Shown piece by piece: positions 42,419 to 51,695 of a stretch of 51,695 bases of DNA; positions within the stretch are counted from its first letter, which is position 1; each line of letters opens with the position of its first letter. The DNA is from Betaproteobacteria bacterium (GTDB taxonomy: Bacteria; Pseudomonadota; Gammaproteobacteria; Burkholderiales; Rhodocyclaceae). The position numbers and the translations under genes were made by a program. The DNA is taken from positions 1 to 51,695 of the forward strand of contig JAGVUA010000033.1 of NCBI GenBank assembly GCA_019136545.1, in the 5' to 3' direction. The notes below the pieces were generated by a model that did no database searches, was not told the origin of the DNA, and worked only from the letters and a program-made list of their open reading frames with translations.

Positions 42419-45400
42419 TCATGGCGCCTTGTCGCGCGCTGCGGCGGAATGACCGATGGCCTCGATCAAATGCTCGAGCTGCCGCGTAACCGTGGCCATC
42501 AAGGGCGCCATGTCATCGTACCCGGCGCTCGATGGTTCGCGCAATCGAACGTCCACCGCCCTCGCCGCCTCCGCCAAAGCCCGGGCGCCCAGCGTCGCCG
42601 CCACGCCTTTCAGCGTATGCGCAATGCGGCAGGCGTCTTGATGGGCGCCATTTCGCAGGCAGGCTTCCAGTTTTCGCATATCGTCGCGGTGCGAAGTCGC
42701 CATGGTGTGCAACAAGCTGATCCACCGGCCCTGCTTGCCGCGCACGACCATCAAGCCTTGTCGAGCGTCCATGGCCGGATCGAGCGCCAGCGCCGCCACG
42801 ATTTCCGCGACGCCCCGGCTTTTCGCCGGGCCGGCGGGCTGGCGCACCGTGGCGCTTGTTCCGGACTTGTCGACGCCGTGGTCCACCTTGACCGCCTGCA
42901 GCCATTTGCCCAAGGTGGCGTACAGGGCGGGCGGATCGACCGGCTTGGCGACGAAGTCGTTCATGCCCGCCGCCAGGCAGGCCTGGCGATCCTCTTCGAA
43001 GACGTTGGCCGTCATGGCGAGAATCGGAACGACGCCGCCGCGCGCATGGCGCCGGATCATGCGCGTCGCCTCGAGACCATCCATCTCCGGCATCTGGATG
43101 TCCATCAAAATCAGGTCGTATTGCTTCGCGCAGGCCTTGTCGACCGCCGCCCTGCCGTTTTCCGCGACATCCACCGTCAGCCCGGCATCCTGCAGCAGTT
43201 CGGTCGCCACTTCGCGGTTGATCGCATTGTCCTCGGTCAGCAGGATCGCGGCGCCGGCATGCAGGCGTCGCAGGTCCGCCACGCTGCCGCTGGCAGCGGA
43301 TGCGGTGGACTGCACGGGCGCGCCGTACTCCAGCCAAACGGTAAACCAGAACCGGCTCCCGGCGCCGGGGATGCTTTCGGCGCCGGCATCGCCGTCCATC
43401 ATCTGCGCCAGGCGCCGCGTGATGGCGAGTCCCAGCCCAGTGCCGCCGAACGTGCGGGTCGTCGTGACATCGGCCTGCTGGAAGGACTGGAAGAGCTGCG
43501 GCAATACCTCGGGGGCGATGCCGATGCCGGTATCCTCGACCTCGAAGCGGATGAGGCAGCGGGTGTCGACGGATTCCATCAGCCGGGCGCGCAAGATGAT
43601 GCCGCCCTGGTGAGTGAACTTCACCGCATTGCCCGCGAAGTTGAGGAGCCCCTGGCGCAAACGGGTCAGGTCGCCCCGCAGCCAGTGCGGCACATGATCG
43701 CTGTCGATCCGCACCGTCAGCCCCTTGGCGGCGGCGCTATCGCCGATCAGCGTCGCCACGTGGTCGAGCACGGCATCCAGCGCGAAATCGCACTTCTCCA
43801 GTTCGATCTTGCCGGCCTCGATCTTGGACAGGTCGAGGATGTCGTTGATGACCGAGAGCAAGTGCTTGGCCGCCCCGTCGATCTTCTCCAGGCGACCGAT
43901 CTCGAGCGAAGAGCGCGCGTCGCGTCGCATCAGGTGCGTGAAGCCGAGGATGGCGTTCATGGGCGTACGGATTTCGTGGCTCATGTTGGCGAGGAACGCG
44001 GACTTCGCCCGATTGGCCGCCTCGGCCTGGGCGCGCGATTTCTCGAGCGCCTCGGTTCGGTCCGTCACCAGCTGCTCAAGATTCCGCCGATAGCCATCCA
44101 GTTCGGCACCCATGCGCTTTCTCTCGGTAATGTCCTCCTTCACGGCGACATAGTGCGTGATTTCGCCGTTGGCCTGGCGTATCGGCGCGACGATGGCGGA
44201 CTCGATGTACTCGCTGCCGTCCTTGCGCCGGTTGTAGAACTCGCCTCGCCAGGCTTGGCCCGCCATCAGGCTGGCCCACAGGGCGGCGTAGTTTTCCGGC
44301 GAGGTCTTTCCTGAATGCAGGATGCTCGGATTCTGGCCGATGACCTCGGCGCGCGTGAAGCCGGTTTGATCGACAAAGGACTGGTTGACATATTCGATCC
44401 TGGCCTCGAGATCGGTGATGATGACGCTTTCCGGGCTTTGCTCGACGGCCATCGAAAGCTGACGCAGCTGCAAGGCCGTGTCTTCCGCGGCCCGGCATGC
44501 CTGCCGCTGTTCCTCCAGGGCTTGTTCCAGTTTCCTTTCCGCCCGCTTGCGGCGCGTGATGTCCTCCGAGAAAATGACGATGCCGCCGATACTGCCTTCC
44601 TCGTCGGACCACGGGCGCACCGCCCAACACAACCACTGTTCCCTGCCGTCGGCGCGCTCGAAACGGTCCTCGTCGACGCTGATGGCCTCGCCCGCCAGCG
44701 CGCGCCGATGGACTTCCTTCCACGCCGCGCCGATCTCCGGGAAAACCGCGTAATGCGACTGGCCGACGATTTCCCGATCGTTGAGGTCGTAGTCCTCCAG
44801 CCAGCGGCGGCTACAGGCCAGGTAGCGCATGTCGCGGTCGAACATCGCCAACGCCGCGGGCGCATGGTCGATCAAGAGCTGCAGCTGGTTCCGGCTTGCC
44901 TCCAGGTCGCGTTCGACCTGCTTGCGCTCGGTGATGTCGCGCGAGATGCCAAACAGGCCAAAGACATTGCCGGCGACATCCCGCAACGGCCCTTTGGTCG
45001 CCAAGAAGAACCGCCGCCCCCGGTTCGTTTTGAGCACTTCCTCGCTGGTCCCGGTTTCACCGGCCGCCATGATCCGCCGGTCGATGCTCATCAGGGTTCT
45101 TGCTTGCTCGGCGGGGAAGATATCGCGATCGTCATGGCCGAGAACGTCCTCGGCGGGCCTGCCGACGGCCGCGCAGGCCGCCGCGTTAAAAAGCAGGTAG
45201 CGGCCTTGCCTGTCCTTGGCGTATATCGCATCCCCGGAATTCTCGATGAGGGCGGTCAGGAGATCGAGCACCTTTTGCCGCTCCTCGAGCGCCGAAACCT
45301 CGCGACGGTGGGTGTTCTGGATATTGCGGAGCAAACGCAGCACCAGGAAATACAGGAGCACGGTGGTGATCGCGACGAAGAACCAGCCTTTGACCATGCT

Positions 45401-45550
45401 GGCCTGCATGAGCGCGGCCGGATCGCTGAACAACGCGCCCAGCGCGCGATCCGACAGCAGAATCCAAAGGCTGGCGACCAGCGCATACGCCAGCACGACG
45501 GCAAAAATGCCGCGCGATAAGGATCCAGCCTCCTCCTCCACCCTGTTCAC
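42419..45550 (-). CDS. Hybrid sensor histidine kinase with PAS domains, receiver and HPt
   Basis: This 1043-residue inner-membrane sensor has two N-terminal helices (residues 14-33, 52-72) and three PAS domains (about 97-210, 220-335, 362-477). A HisKA/HATPase core follows, with the phospho-acceptor His525 in NMSHEIRTP and the G box [10 protein letters not shown] receiver domain accepts phosphate at Asp817 ([13 protein letters not shown]), and a C-terminal HPt domain carries His977 (AHTLKG). The phosphorelay would therefore be complete inside one chain, awaiting a separate output regulator. No response regulator is adjacent. The start is a GTG at 45550 with AGAGG upstream. The signal sensed is unknown. 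Confidence 0.93.
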   Translation of the reverse strand: MNRVEEEAGSLSRGIFAVVLAYALVASLWILLSDRALGALFSDPAALMQASMVKGWFFVAITTVLLYFLVLRLLRNIQNTHRREVSALEERQKVLDLLTALIENSGDAIYAKDRQGRYLLFNAAACAAVGRPAEDVLGHDDRDIFPAEQARTLMSIDRRIMAAGETGTSEEVLKTNRGRRFFLATKGPLRDVAGNVFGLFGISRDITERKQVERDLEASRNQLQLLIDHAPAALAMFDRDMRYLACSRRWLEDYDLNDREIVGQSHYAVFPEIGAAWKEVHRRALAGEAISVDEDRFERADGREQWLCWAVRPWSDEEGSIGGIVIFSEDITRRKRAERKLEQALEEQRQACRAAEDTALQLRQLSMAVEQSPESVIITDLEARIEYVNQSFVDQTGFTRAEVIGQNPSILHSGKTSPENYAALWASLMAGQAWRGEFYNRRKDGSEYIESAIVAPIRQANGEITHYVAVKEDITERKRMGAELDGYRRNLEQLVTDRTEALEKSRAQAEAANRAKSAFLANMSHEIRTPMNAILGFTHLMRRDARSSLEIGRLEKIDGAAKHLLSVINDILDLSKIEAGKIELEKCDFALDAVLDHVATLIGDSAAAKGLTVRIDSDHVPHWLRGDLTRLRQGLLNFAGNAVKFTHQGGIILRARLMESVDTRCLIRFEVEDTGIGIAPEVLPQLFQSFQQADVTTTRTFGGTGLGLAITRRLAQMMDGDAGAESIPGAGSRFWFTVWLEYGAPVQSTASAASGSVADLRRLHAGAAILLTEDNAINREVATELLQDAGLTVDVAENGRAAVDKACAKQYDLILMDIQMPEMDGLEATRMIRRHARGGVVPILAMTANVFEEDRQACLAAGMNDFVAKPVDPPALYATLGKWLQAVKVDHGVDKSGTSATVRQPAGPAKSRGVAEIVAALALDPAMDARQGLMVVRGKQGRWISLLHTMATSHRDDMRKLEACLRNGAHQDACRIAHTLKGVAATLGARALAEAARAVDVRLREPSSAGYDDMAPLMATVTRQLEHLIEAIGHSAAARDKAP

Positions 45551-45605
45551 GCGCCTCCTCTCGATCGGTGCGTCTACGCGCTATGCTCTGCTCCGGAGCG
45601 CGGCC

Positions 45606-45611
45606 ATTATA
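45606..45611 (-). promoter_or_regulatory. Perfect -10 box for the histidine kinase gene
   Basis: TATAAT on the minus strand (45611-45606), in a short AT-rich patch, is about 56 bases upstream of the GTG start. No -35 resembling TTGACA lies at the right distance. The rest of the 204-base spacer 45551-45754 shows nothing I can identify apart from the rhodanese SD. Confidence 0.4.
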
Positions 45612-45754
45612 TAAAATTATGCGATTTGGCACCTCTTCATGAACCCGATCGCGTCGATTCGCAACAGGCTTTTGCCGCGGGCTGCGATAATCCGCTGACT
45701 GGATTCATGCCTCGATCGGCTTTAACTGTCCGCGCCCAACCCACGGAGACCGAT

Positions 45755-46147
45755 ATGGAACATCTCACCCCCAAGGAAGCTGCCCAGTTCCTGGATGACA
45801 ACCCCAAGGCGCTGTTCATCGATTGCCGCAGCGAAATGGAGTTTCTTTTCGTCGGCCATCCCAAGGATTGCCTGCATGTTTCGTGGAACGACGGCCCGGA
45901 CTGGGAGGTGAATCCCCATTTCGTCGGCGAGGTGAAAAAACTCGCCGGCCACGCCCATGACCGCCCCGTCGTCATCATCTGCCGGTCCGGCAACCGCTCG
46001 GTCGATGCCGGCAACGCGCTGGAAGCCGCTGGCTTCGAGCGCGTCTATAACGTCCTCCACGGTTTCGAGGGCGAACTGGACGACGACCACCACCGCGGCA
46101 TGACCAACGGCTGGCGTTTCGACGGCCTGCCCTGGGAGCAGTGCTGA
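45755..46147 (+). CDS. Rhodanese-like sulfurtransferase
   Basis: This 130-residue single-domain rhodanese has the active-site loop CRSGNRS (Cys76 forms the persulfide). The early LFIDCRSEMEFLFVGH segment is the CH2A-like motif of the fold. It would move sulfane sulfur to thiols in the cytosol. ATG at 45755 follows GGAG with a 7-base spacer. Its last codons overlap the GTG start of the thioredoxin-like gene, so translation is coupled. It may detoxify or pass on sulfur formed elsewhere, such as by SQR (inference). Confidence 0.93.
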   Translation: MEHLTPKEAAQFLDDNPKALFIDCRSEMEFLFVGHPKDCLHVSWNDGPDWEVNPHFVGEVKKLAGHAHDRPVVIICRSGNRSVDAGNALEAAGFERVYNVLHGFEGELDDDHHRGMTNGWRFDGLPWEQC

Positions 46148-46641
46148 AGCGTTGGCGGAAGCGGGCGCTGGAAGCGGGCGTCATCCTCGCCGTCATTCTC
46201 GGCGCGCAGTACTGGCAAACGCGCGGTTTGCCCGAGGGTTCCGCGCCGCCGCTGGCCGGCACCTTGCTCGATGGCCGATCGACCAGCCTCGAAGACACCC
46301 GTAAGACGGCCGGCGGCAAACCCGTGCTGGTCGTCTTCTGGGCCACTTGGTGCCCGGTCTGCGCGGCCGAGGAAGGCAACATCGAGGCCGTCGCGCGCGA
46401 CCATCCGGTCCTTTCGGTGGCCATGCAGTCGGAAGACGTCGCCCGGCACATGCGGACGCGCGGGCTGAGTTTCCCGGCCATCGACGACCCGGAGGGCAGG
46501 ATCGCGTCGGCCTGGAAGGTCAATGGCGTGCCGGCGCATTTCGTCGTCGACGGCGCCGGCAAGGTGCGCTTCCGCGTGGTCGGCTACGCCACCGAGTGGG
46601 GCCTGCGCGCCCGCCTCTGGTGGTCGAGGCAGTTCTTGTGA
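46141..46641 (+). CDS. Membrane-anchored thioredoxin-like protein (TlpA/ScsD-like)
   Basis: This 166-residue periplasm-facing redox protein has one N-terminal anchor helix (residues 11-26, after a basic stretch) and a thioredoxin fold with CPVC (Cys71, Cys74) in FWATWCPVCAAEEG. GVPAHFVVDGAGKV supplies the cis-Pro region. It resembles ScsD/TlpA-type disulfide reductases. The start is GTG at 46141, seven bases before the rhodanese stop ends, and its own stop overlaps the GTG of the MFS gene, making a three-gene coupled unit. Confidence 0.9.
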   Translation: MLKRWRKRALEAGVILAVILGAQYWQTRGLPEGSAPPLAGTLLDGRSTSLEDTRKTAGGKPVLVVFWATWCPVCAAEEGNIEAVARDHPVLSVAMQSEDVARHMRTRGLSFPAIDDPEGRIASAWKVNGVPAHFVVDGAGKVRFRVVGYATEWGLRARLWWSRQFL

Positions 46642-47954
46642 CGCACCCGCCCGCTCGCTTGGCCTGGACGATCTGGGGTCTGGGCGCGCTGGTCTATCTC
46701 GTCGCCTTCTTCCAGCGCGTGGCGCCGGCGGTGATGACGGAACAGTTGATGGCCGACTTCGCCATCGGCGGCGCGGCGCTCGGCAACCTTTCGGCGTTCT
46801 ACTTCTACGCCTACGTGGCCATGCAGATTCCGACGGGGCTCCTGGCCGACCGCTGGGGACCGCGCCGGCTGTTGGCCTCGGGCACGGCGGTAGCGTCGGT
46901 CGGCGGCCTGCTGTTCGCGCTGGCGCCGGGGTTCGAGCTGGCCGCGGCCGGGCGGCTGCTGGTCGGCGCCTCGGTGGGCGTCGGCTTCGTCGCCATGCTC
47001 AAGCTGTCATCGCATTGGCTCGAGCCGCGCCGCTTCGCGCTGGTCTCGGGCCTGCTGCTGATGATGGGCCTGATCGGCGGCGTCATCGCCGGCGTGCCCT
47101 TGCGACTGGCCGTCGACGCCTTCGGCTGGCGTCCCGTGATGGCCGTGTTCGCGGTGAGCACGGCGGCGCTGGCCGCCGCCCTCTGGCTGTTCGTGCGCGA
47201 CGATCCGTCCGAGCGCGGCTACGCCAGCCACTTCCACGCGCCCGGCGCGAAAGTCAGCCGTGGTCACACGCCGATTCTCGCCAGCCTCGCCGAGGTGCTC
47301 TCCTACCGCAACATCTGGCTGTTGATGCTGGTGCCGATCGGCTTTTCCGGCGCGGTGCTGACTTTCGCCGGCCTCTGGGGCGTGCCCTGGCTGCGGCAGG
47401 TGCACGGCCTCGACGCCAAGGCCGCTGCCGCCATCACCTCGACCATGCTGGTCGCCTGGGGCATCGGCGGCCCGGTGCTGGGCAACTGGAGCACGCGCCT
47501 GGGCCGGCGCAAGCCGATCTACCTCGCCAGCGGCATCGTCGCCGTGATCGGCTGGGCCATCGTGATCTGGGCGCCGTTGCCGCTGGCGGCGCTGGTCACG
47601 CTGCTCGCCATTACCGGCTTCGCCTCGGGCAACATCATCATCGGCTTCGCCTGGGCCAAGGAATCGGTGCCGCTGCGGCTGATGGGCACGGCCTCGGGCG
47701 TGGCCAACATGGGACCGCTGATGGGCGGCATGTTCCTCCAGCCGGCGGTCGGCTGGATGCTCGACCGGCGCTGGAGCGGCGCGCTGGCCGGCGGCGGCCG
47801 CGCTTACGACGCGGCGGCCTACCAGGCCGGCTTCGCCCTGATGTTCGCCGCGGTGGCCGTCAGCCTCAGCGCGAAGGTTGTCAGGCCGAGCGCGAAGTGC
47901 TTTCAAATCCAAGCGCAATCGACTGGAATGGACGCCATCACTCGACGACTGTGA
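46638..47954 (+). CDS. Major facilitator superfamily transporter
   Basis: This 438-residue inner-membrane permease has about 12 helices and the MFS loop motif after TM2 (GLLADRWGPRRLLASG). It resembles the anion/sugar-phosphate or nitrate-type MFS group only broadly, so the substrate is unknown. GTG at 46638 overlaps the thioredoxin stop and has GAGG upstream. Two dispersed-repeat cores lie in it (47248-47272 and 47358-47367). The last about 24 residues (AKVVRPSAKCFQIQAQ...) look unlike a normal MFS end and run 17 bases into the convergent gene, in DNA of lower GC, so the original C-terminus may have been replaced. Confidence 0.88.
   Translation: MTHPPARLAWTIWGLGALVYLVAFFQRVAPAVMTEQLMADFAIGGAALGNLSAFYFYAYVAMQIPTGLLADRWGPRRLLASGTAVASVGGLLFALAPGFELAAAGRLLVGASVGVGFVAMLKLSSHWLEPRRFALVSGLLLMMGLIGGVIAGVPLRLAVDAFGWRPVMAVFAVSTAALAAALWLFVRDDPSERGYASHFHAPGAKVSRGHTPILASLAEVLSYRNIWLLMLVPIGFSGAVLTFAGLWGVPWLRQVHGLDAKAAAAITSTMLVAWGIGGPVLGNWSTRLGRRKPIYLASGIVAVIGWAIVIWAPLPLAALVTLLAITGFASGNIIIGFAWAKESVPLRLMGTASGVANMGPLMGGMFLQPAVGWMLDRRWSGALAGGGRAYDAAAYQAGFALMFAAVAVSLSAKVVRPSAKCFQIQAQSTGMDAITRRL
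47248..47272 (-). repeat. 25-bp dispersed element inside the MFS gene
   Basis: GGCGTGTGACCACGG followed by the perfect core CTGACTTTCG; five changes in the 5' block. Antisense to the gene, read as AKVSRGHTP in a cytosolic loop. Confidence 0.48.
47358..47367 (+). repeat. Bare core of the dispersed element in the MFS gene
   Basis: Perfect CTGACTTTCG but no recognisable 5' block. It encodes LTF in a membrane helix and may be chance or a remnant. Confidence 0.3.
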
Positions 47955-49413
47955 AGTACTTGTGTGCGAGCGTGCCGCCGTAGTTGGACAGAACGCCGTT
48001 GAGGTTTCCGTTCACATACTTCTCGATGGCGAAGCCGATCACCGGCAGCCCAACGTGTCGGTGGCCTTCCCTGCTTGTCAAGATGGCTGGTGGAGAAGGG
48101 AATTCGATTCCTATCCAGCCGTATGGAGTTGCGAAGTATTGCGAGATATCAGTCCGGCTTTGCGCATCGAGTACGTTGCCGAAGCTGAACACGGAGGTTG
48201 CCCAGCACGCCGATCGTGGATCAATGGGAAATGGCCCGGGAAAGTTGAGACCGCCGGCTACCGAGTTCTGGCGGCCATCGGGCGCATAACGGTTCATGTA
48301 GATGGGCTCACAAGCCCCCCTGCTTGTACCGTCGGCCAAGGGATCCCCTGATGCGCCCTGTCCCGCCGGCAAGAGATCATCGAACTCGGCGCTGAAGGGA
48401 GGCGAGGTGAATTGACCGCCGTCGCTCTCGCGGACGACATGCAATCCCTTGGTCGGAAAAGTCAAGATGATGTCGGTCGCCGCGTCCAATTGCGGGGTCT
48501 TGTCGATATATTCGTTCAGGACCTTCGCGCGGGCAAGCGTTGCGCTCACCGCATCGCGGCCGTTGTTCCAGGTGCTGACGTGGGCCACATTGCCAACTGT
48601 CACCAGGCTGACGGGGTCGGCGTCGCCCAGGTTGGGTGACATATCGCCGGGCGCGGTGTGGTGGGGCAAGGTCGAAAAGCCGTCGAGCGCGACCGGATCG
48701 AAGGAATAATCGGTCCCCTGAGGAACGTTGATGATCGTGCCCATGCCGAAGAGTCCTCCGGCGGGGGGCAACAACTCCGCGCCGCCCGAGGTACGGAATG
48801 CCCCACCGGTCGCCCAGGCCGCCGCAACCGCCCCGCAGTCCTGCGAGTCGACGATGAGATTGGGGCCCGCATACTGCAGGGCCGTCCAAAGCGACTTCCC
48901 ATTGGGAAGCGCAAAGCCCTCGTATACTTTACCCATCTCGATGGCCTCGAAGTATCCCTCGCGCGCGCGCTCGATCCCGCTGCCGGCACGGTCGTAGCCG
49001 GCGTAGGCGGCGTTCGAGAACGGCAGTTCCGTCCAGCCCGGCATGGCGGTGCTGGGCGCAAAGCGCGGCACGGTACAGGCCGGGCTCTGAGTGACCAATA
49101 TCGGCCGGCCTTCCGGATTGCGGGTCACCATGCCGGTGAATACCATGCCGGGCGCCAGATAGAGGTTGAAATCGGCCACCGGCCGGCCATTGCGGTGTTC
49201 GCGGAATCGGACCTTGACGGCTTTGAACTGGCCCAAGCGACCGTACCAGGGGTTGGCGATCGAGAAGAGCGTGTTGTTCTCACCTTGCACCGTGTAGTAG
49301 GGATAGAGAAGGGCTTGACCGGCGCCGTTCTGAGACAGGGATACGGCGTTGGCGGCCGGCGTCAGCGCCAGGCAGGCGAGAGAAACAACTAGCGTACGTG
49401 CATTCATTGCCAT
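47938..49413 (-). CDS. Secreted protein of unknown function (YPYYTV-type)
   Basis: This 491-residue protein has a signal peptide (MAMNARTLVVSLACLALTPAANA) and a mature start VSLSQNGAGQALLYPYYTVQ. I recognise this opening (N-x-x-GxGxxLLYPYYTV...NTLFS) as a recurrent, unnamed family of exported proteobacterial proteins. The family is linked to no known enzyme. The body is beta-rich with segments such as VRFREHRNGRPVADFNLYL and six or more Cys that could form disulfides. ATG at 49413 (MAMN) fits the signal peptide. It follows the S8 peptidase gene by 25 bases on the same strand, and codon GC is lower than in the rest of the window. Confidence 0.78.
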   Translation of the reverse strand: MAMNARTLVVSLACLALTPAANAVSLSQNGAGQALLYPYYTVQGENNTLFSIANPWYGRLGQFKAVKVRFREHRNGRPVADFNLYLAPGMVFTGMVTRNPEGRPILVTQSPACTVPRFAPSTAMPGWTELPFSNAAYAGYDRAGSGIERAREGYFEAIEMGKVYEGFALPNGKSLWTALQYAGPNLIVDSQDCGAVAAAWATGGAFRTSGGAELLPPAGGLFGMGTIINVPQGTDYSFDPVALDGFSTLPHHTAPGDMSPNLGDADPVSLVTVGNVAHVSTWNNGRDAVSATLARAKVLNEYIDKTPQLDAATDIILTFPTKGLHVVRESDGGQFTSPPFSAEFDDLLPAGQGASGDPLADGTSRGACEPIYMNRYAPDGRQNSVAGGLNFPGPFPIDPRSACWATSVFSFGNVLDAQSRTDISQYFATPYGWIGIEFPSPPAILTSREGHRHVGLPVIGFAIEKYVNGNLNGVLSNYGGTLAHKYFTVVE

Positions 49414-49438
49414 TACTCCTGGTGGCCCAACGAGATCA

Positions 49439-51695
49439 TTACTGAATGGTCGGGATGACGCCGGTCAGGTTCGGGTAGACGTAGCCCAGCCAGTTGCTAC
49501 CAGAATCCTCAGTGTAGCCCTGCGCTTGCATGGTCGCGAGCATGTTGTCCGGAAAGATCGCATGATCGTCTCTGGCCGGGTTGTATTTGCGCATGAGCTT
49601 GCGCGTCCCGGTCGGCTGGTGGCTCATCGTCTTGGGATAGATGTAGCCCTCGATCCCATCTAACCGATATCCAACATCCTGAAACGCCAAGATGCCATCC
49701 GGATCGGCGGTGTACGTCACGTCGACGTGATTCCCGTTGGTCGAGCAGATGGTCGGCGGTGAGGGCGTCCAATCGGAGCACTTCCAACTCAGTCGATAGA
49801 GAGGCACGAGCGGAATGGCGGCATTCTTCGGATTCGCCGGCGTCGTGAATATCCAAACGTCGGCGCGGGGCGCGGCGACACCCGCTTTGTGGGCCGGAAA
49901 GGCGCTGTAGCCAGTAATGGCTGCCGTTCCCGTCGGCAGATATGGCGTTGCGGTCGTAACCTTCGGTTCAAGAGTGCCGTAGATAGCGGCTGTACCCATC
50001 TGCGGGACGGTTGTGTAAAAGTAATCGAGGCGCCCGCTGCTGTAGAAGGAGAATAGCGGTGTAAGCCGGCTGGAAGGCGTCTGGGTCAGGACCTTGTTCA
50101 CCGCCGTCAAGGCGTTGGGCAACCCGTATCCGTAACTCGCCAGCCTGGCGTTTGCCTTGTCGCCAGCAGTCTGTATGGCCGACTTGATCGCAGCCAAACC
50201 GAGACGAGGATTGACGGAACGCAGGATGCCCGCAAGACCGGCAATATGCGGCGCGGCCATCGATGTTCCGGTGCAGGAAGCATATCCGTCGGCATGGCCA
50301 AGCGCGAGCGTCGATCCGGTCGCCGACTGGTCGACAGGATAGTAATCCGAGCAATAGAAGGGTGGGTCGGGAACGTAGCTCTTACTGTGTGGGTTGTCCG
50401 GAACGACCGAAACGATGGCCTTGGCAGGTGCGACGACGCCGTCCAGACCAGCTGCATCTGATCCAAAATTGCTCCCATAATCCGGTGCGAGAACAGATGA
50501 AGACCACATGGTCCAACTCGACGGAATATTGATGTTGGTGTTGGCGGCCCCTGCGACCGAGAGGACATCGGGCATATTCGCCGGGAACCCCGGGGCGGAC
50601 CGACTGAAGTTGCCAGCGGCAGCGACAATAAGCACATCACGCATTGACGCATACGCAATGGCGGTGCAAATTTCTTGGTAGTTAAAGCTTGAGCAGGTGT
50701 ACTCAGGGCCGCTTGGATTGACTGCAGTCATGCTGTAGTTGATGATCTGTACTCCCCGATCCACAAGTCTCCTATACGCGGCAGCGATGACCGAACTCGA
50801 CACGTCCACCCGGGCCATCATAGCGCTGCATGTCGGACATACACCTGAGACGCCTATCCCGTTCTTTTCGGTAGCAGCGATAATCCCAAGCACATGCGAA
50901 CCATGGAAGTCTTCCGGCCAGCTGTCCCACTCATACGGATCGCGTGAGAACTGCAACCGAAAGTTGTTTTGCAGATCAAGCGGCGCAGCGGCCCCGTTTG
51001 GCGATTGGTATGGAAGACCGCCATCAACCGCCCCGACATAGCCGTGTCCCTTGGTGATATTCCACGCGGCCGGGAAATTCATGGCCTGCAACCCCCACTG
51101 ATACTGGCCGACGTTCGTCGCCCCCGCCTTCTTCGCGAAATACGGGTCCGCCGCTCCCGATGGCGGCGCCCACGAGAAGTCAATTCAACGATCGTTGCCA
51201 ACGTAAGCAATGCCGGGGTGTTGCCGAAGAATCTCTTGGGCCGACAAGGCGGCCGATACCGTTGGATAGGTCAGCACGATGTACTGTTCCAACACTTCCC
51301 GTGGATCGTCTGGCGAATTCTCTGATCTCGCGTCGGCCGAAAGGCGATCCATTTCGATGAGATGATTCGCGTCAATCGGCCCTGCCAGCGCTCGTCGTGT
51401 TACGGCATCGCCACCAGCGACCGCCACCACCACCGCTCGTTCAAGATCAGGCCGGGATCCCTCCGATTGCAGGGTCGCGACATTCACGAACATGCCTGGA
51501 TTATCGTATTTCACGCGAATCACCAGCCGGTTCGATCGACCTTCGTTGTCGAAGACGGCCAGACTCCTTCTCGAGACGGTGAAGCTTGTTGGCTGAATTG
51601 CTTTACCTGCCTGCCGACTGAAGACGCCGCCCTGGAACGGTGCTTCCGCGCCGGAGCCGTCTTGAGCCCACCCGGTATCAAAGGTCAGGACGGCT
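49439..51695 (-). pseudogene. S8 (subtilisin-like) serine peptidase, interrupted by an in-frame stop; 5' end outside window
   Basis: A subtilase reading frame runs from the right edge to 49439. The part at 51188-51695 encodes the end of a probable signal/lead region and an I9-like propeptide (LEQYIVLTYPTVSAALSAQ). The frame then meets a TGA at 51187-51185 and continues in the same frame into the catalytic domain. Counting from the TTG at 51091, the triad is Asp23 (VGAVDGG), His63 (FHGSHVLG) and Ser277 (GTSMAAPHIAG), with Asn161 for the oxyanion. A C-terminal part resembles DUF5648-type repeats (YFYTT, GYVYPN). A TTG or ATG after the stop could still make the catalytic part without its prodomain. 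A sequencing error is the main alternative. Confidence 0.75.

Noticed and set aside
51185-51187. TGA in the subtilase as a selenocysteine codon
   Set aside because: No catalytic cysteine is expected between propeptide and S8 domain and no hairpin of the bacterial SECIS kind is evident just after it.

Overview
The window is roughly two-thirds GC and reads as chromosomal DNA of a betaproteobacterium, most likely Rhodocyclales or a close relative (inference). The support is a set of families common in that class (DUF1840, DUF2905, DUF3240, DUF4124, split PqiA halves with PqiB and PqiC, Lgt followed by a VOC protein), an Acidithiobacillus-type sulfide:quinone reductase and a propionyl-CoA/methylmalonyl-CoA block. 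Genes are densely packed with many 4-base ATGA overlaps. I see no tRNA, rRNA, CRISPR array, insertion sequence or phage gene. The largest gap without a gene is about 204 bases (45551-45754).

Layout. 1-1225: 5' part of a branched-chain-amino-acid-type binding lipoprotein, cut by the window edge. 1314-4822: a minus-strand pqiA-pqiA-pqiB-pqiC lipid-transport operon. 4886-8326: a cytochrome c, a DUF255 thioredoxin-like protein with its own promoter and operator-like palindrome, a DUF4124 protein and a small hypothetical. 8424-13520: ilvD, a PilZ protein, lgt with a VOC protein that resembles methylmalonyl-CoA epimerase, and a neutral zinc metallopeptidase. 13570-19289: a heavy-metal RND efflux operon (adaptor, pump, DUF3240, outer-membrane factor). 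19371-27625: methylmalonyl-CoA mutase, meaB, pccB, a DUF389 membrane protein and pccA, read away from a divergent GntR/FCD regulator (27716-28381). 28469-31927: a small protein, SQR, an enoyl-CoA hydratase-like protein, a secreted DsrE-like protein and a HAD phosphatase. 31940-38529: DUF1840, an alpha/beta hydrolase, DUF2905, cca, a CheZ-like protein, a hypothetical, a metallophosphoesterase and an ArnT-like glycosyltransferase. 38621-45550: metH and a hybrid histidine kinase. 45755-47954: a translationally coupled rhodanese, thioredoxin-like protein and MFS permease. 47938-51695: an AT-richer tail with a secreted protein of unknown function and an S8 subtilase interrupted by one in-frame TGA.

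How the genes fit together: pccA/pccB carboxylate propionyl-CoA, the VOC protein could epimerise the product, the mutase makes succinyl-CoA and MeaB protects the mutase. MetH is a second B12 enzyme. SQR, DsrE, rhodanese and the thioredoxin-like protein point to sulfide/persulfide handling.

The most unusual signal is a dispersed repeat of about 25 bp. Its 3' core is CTGACTTTCG and its 5' block, usually starting GGCG, lies 15 bases before the core. I found eleven copies plus one bare core, on both strands and mostly inside genes. One sits in what looks like an extra peptide segment of MetH, and one contains the start codon of meaB. I know of no description of this element, but I could not search databases.
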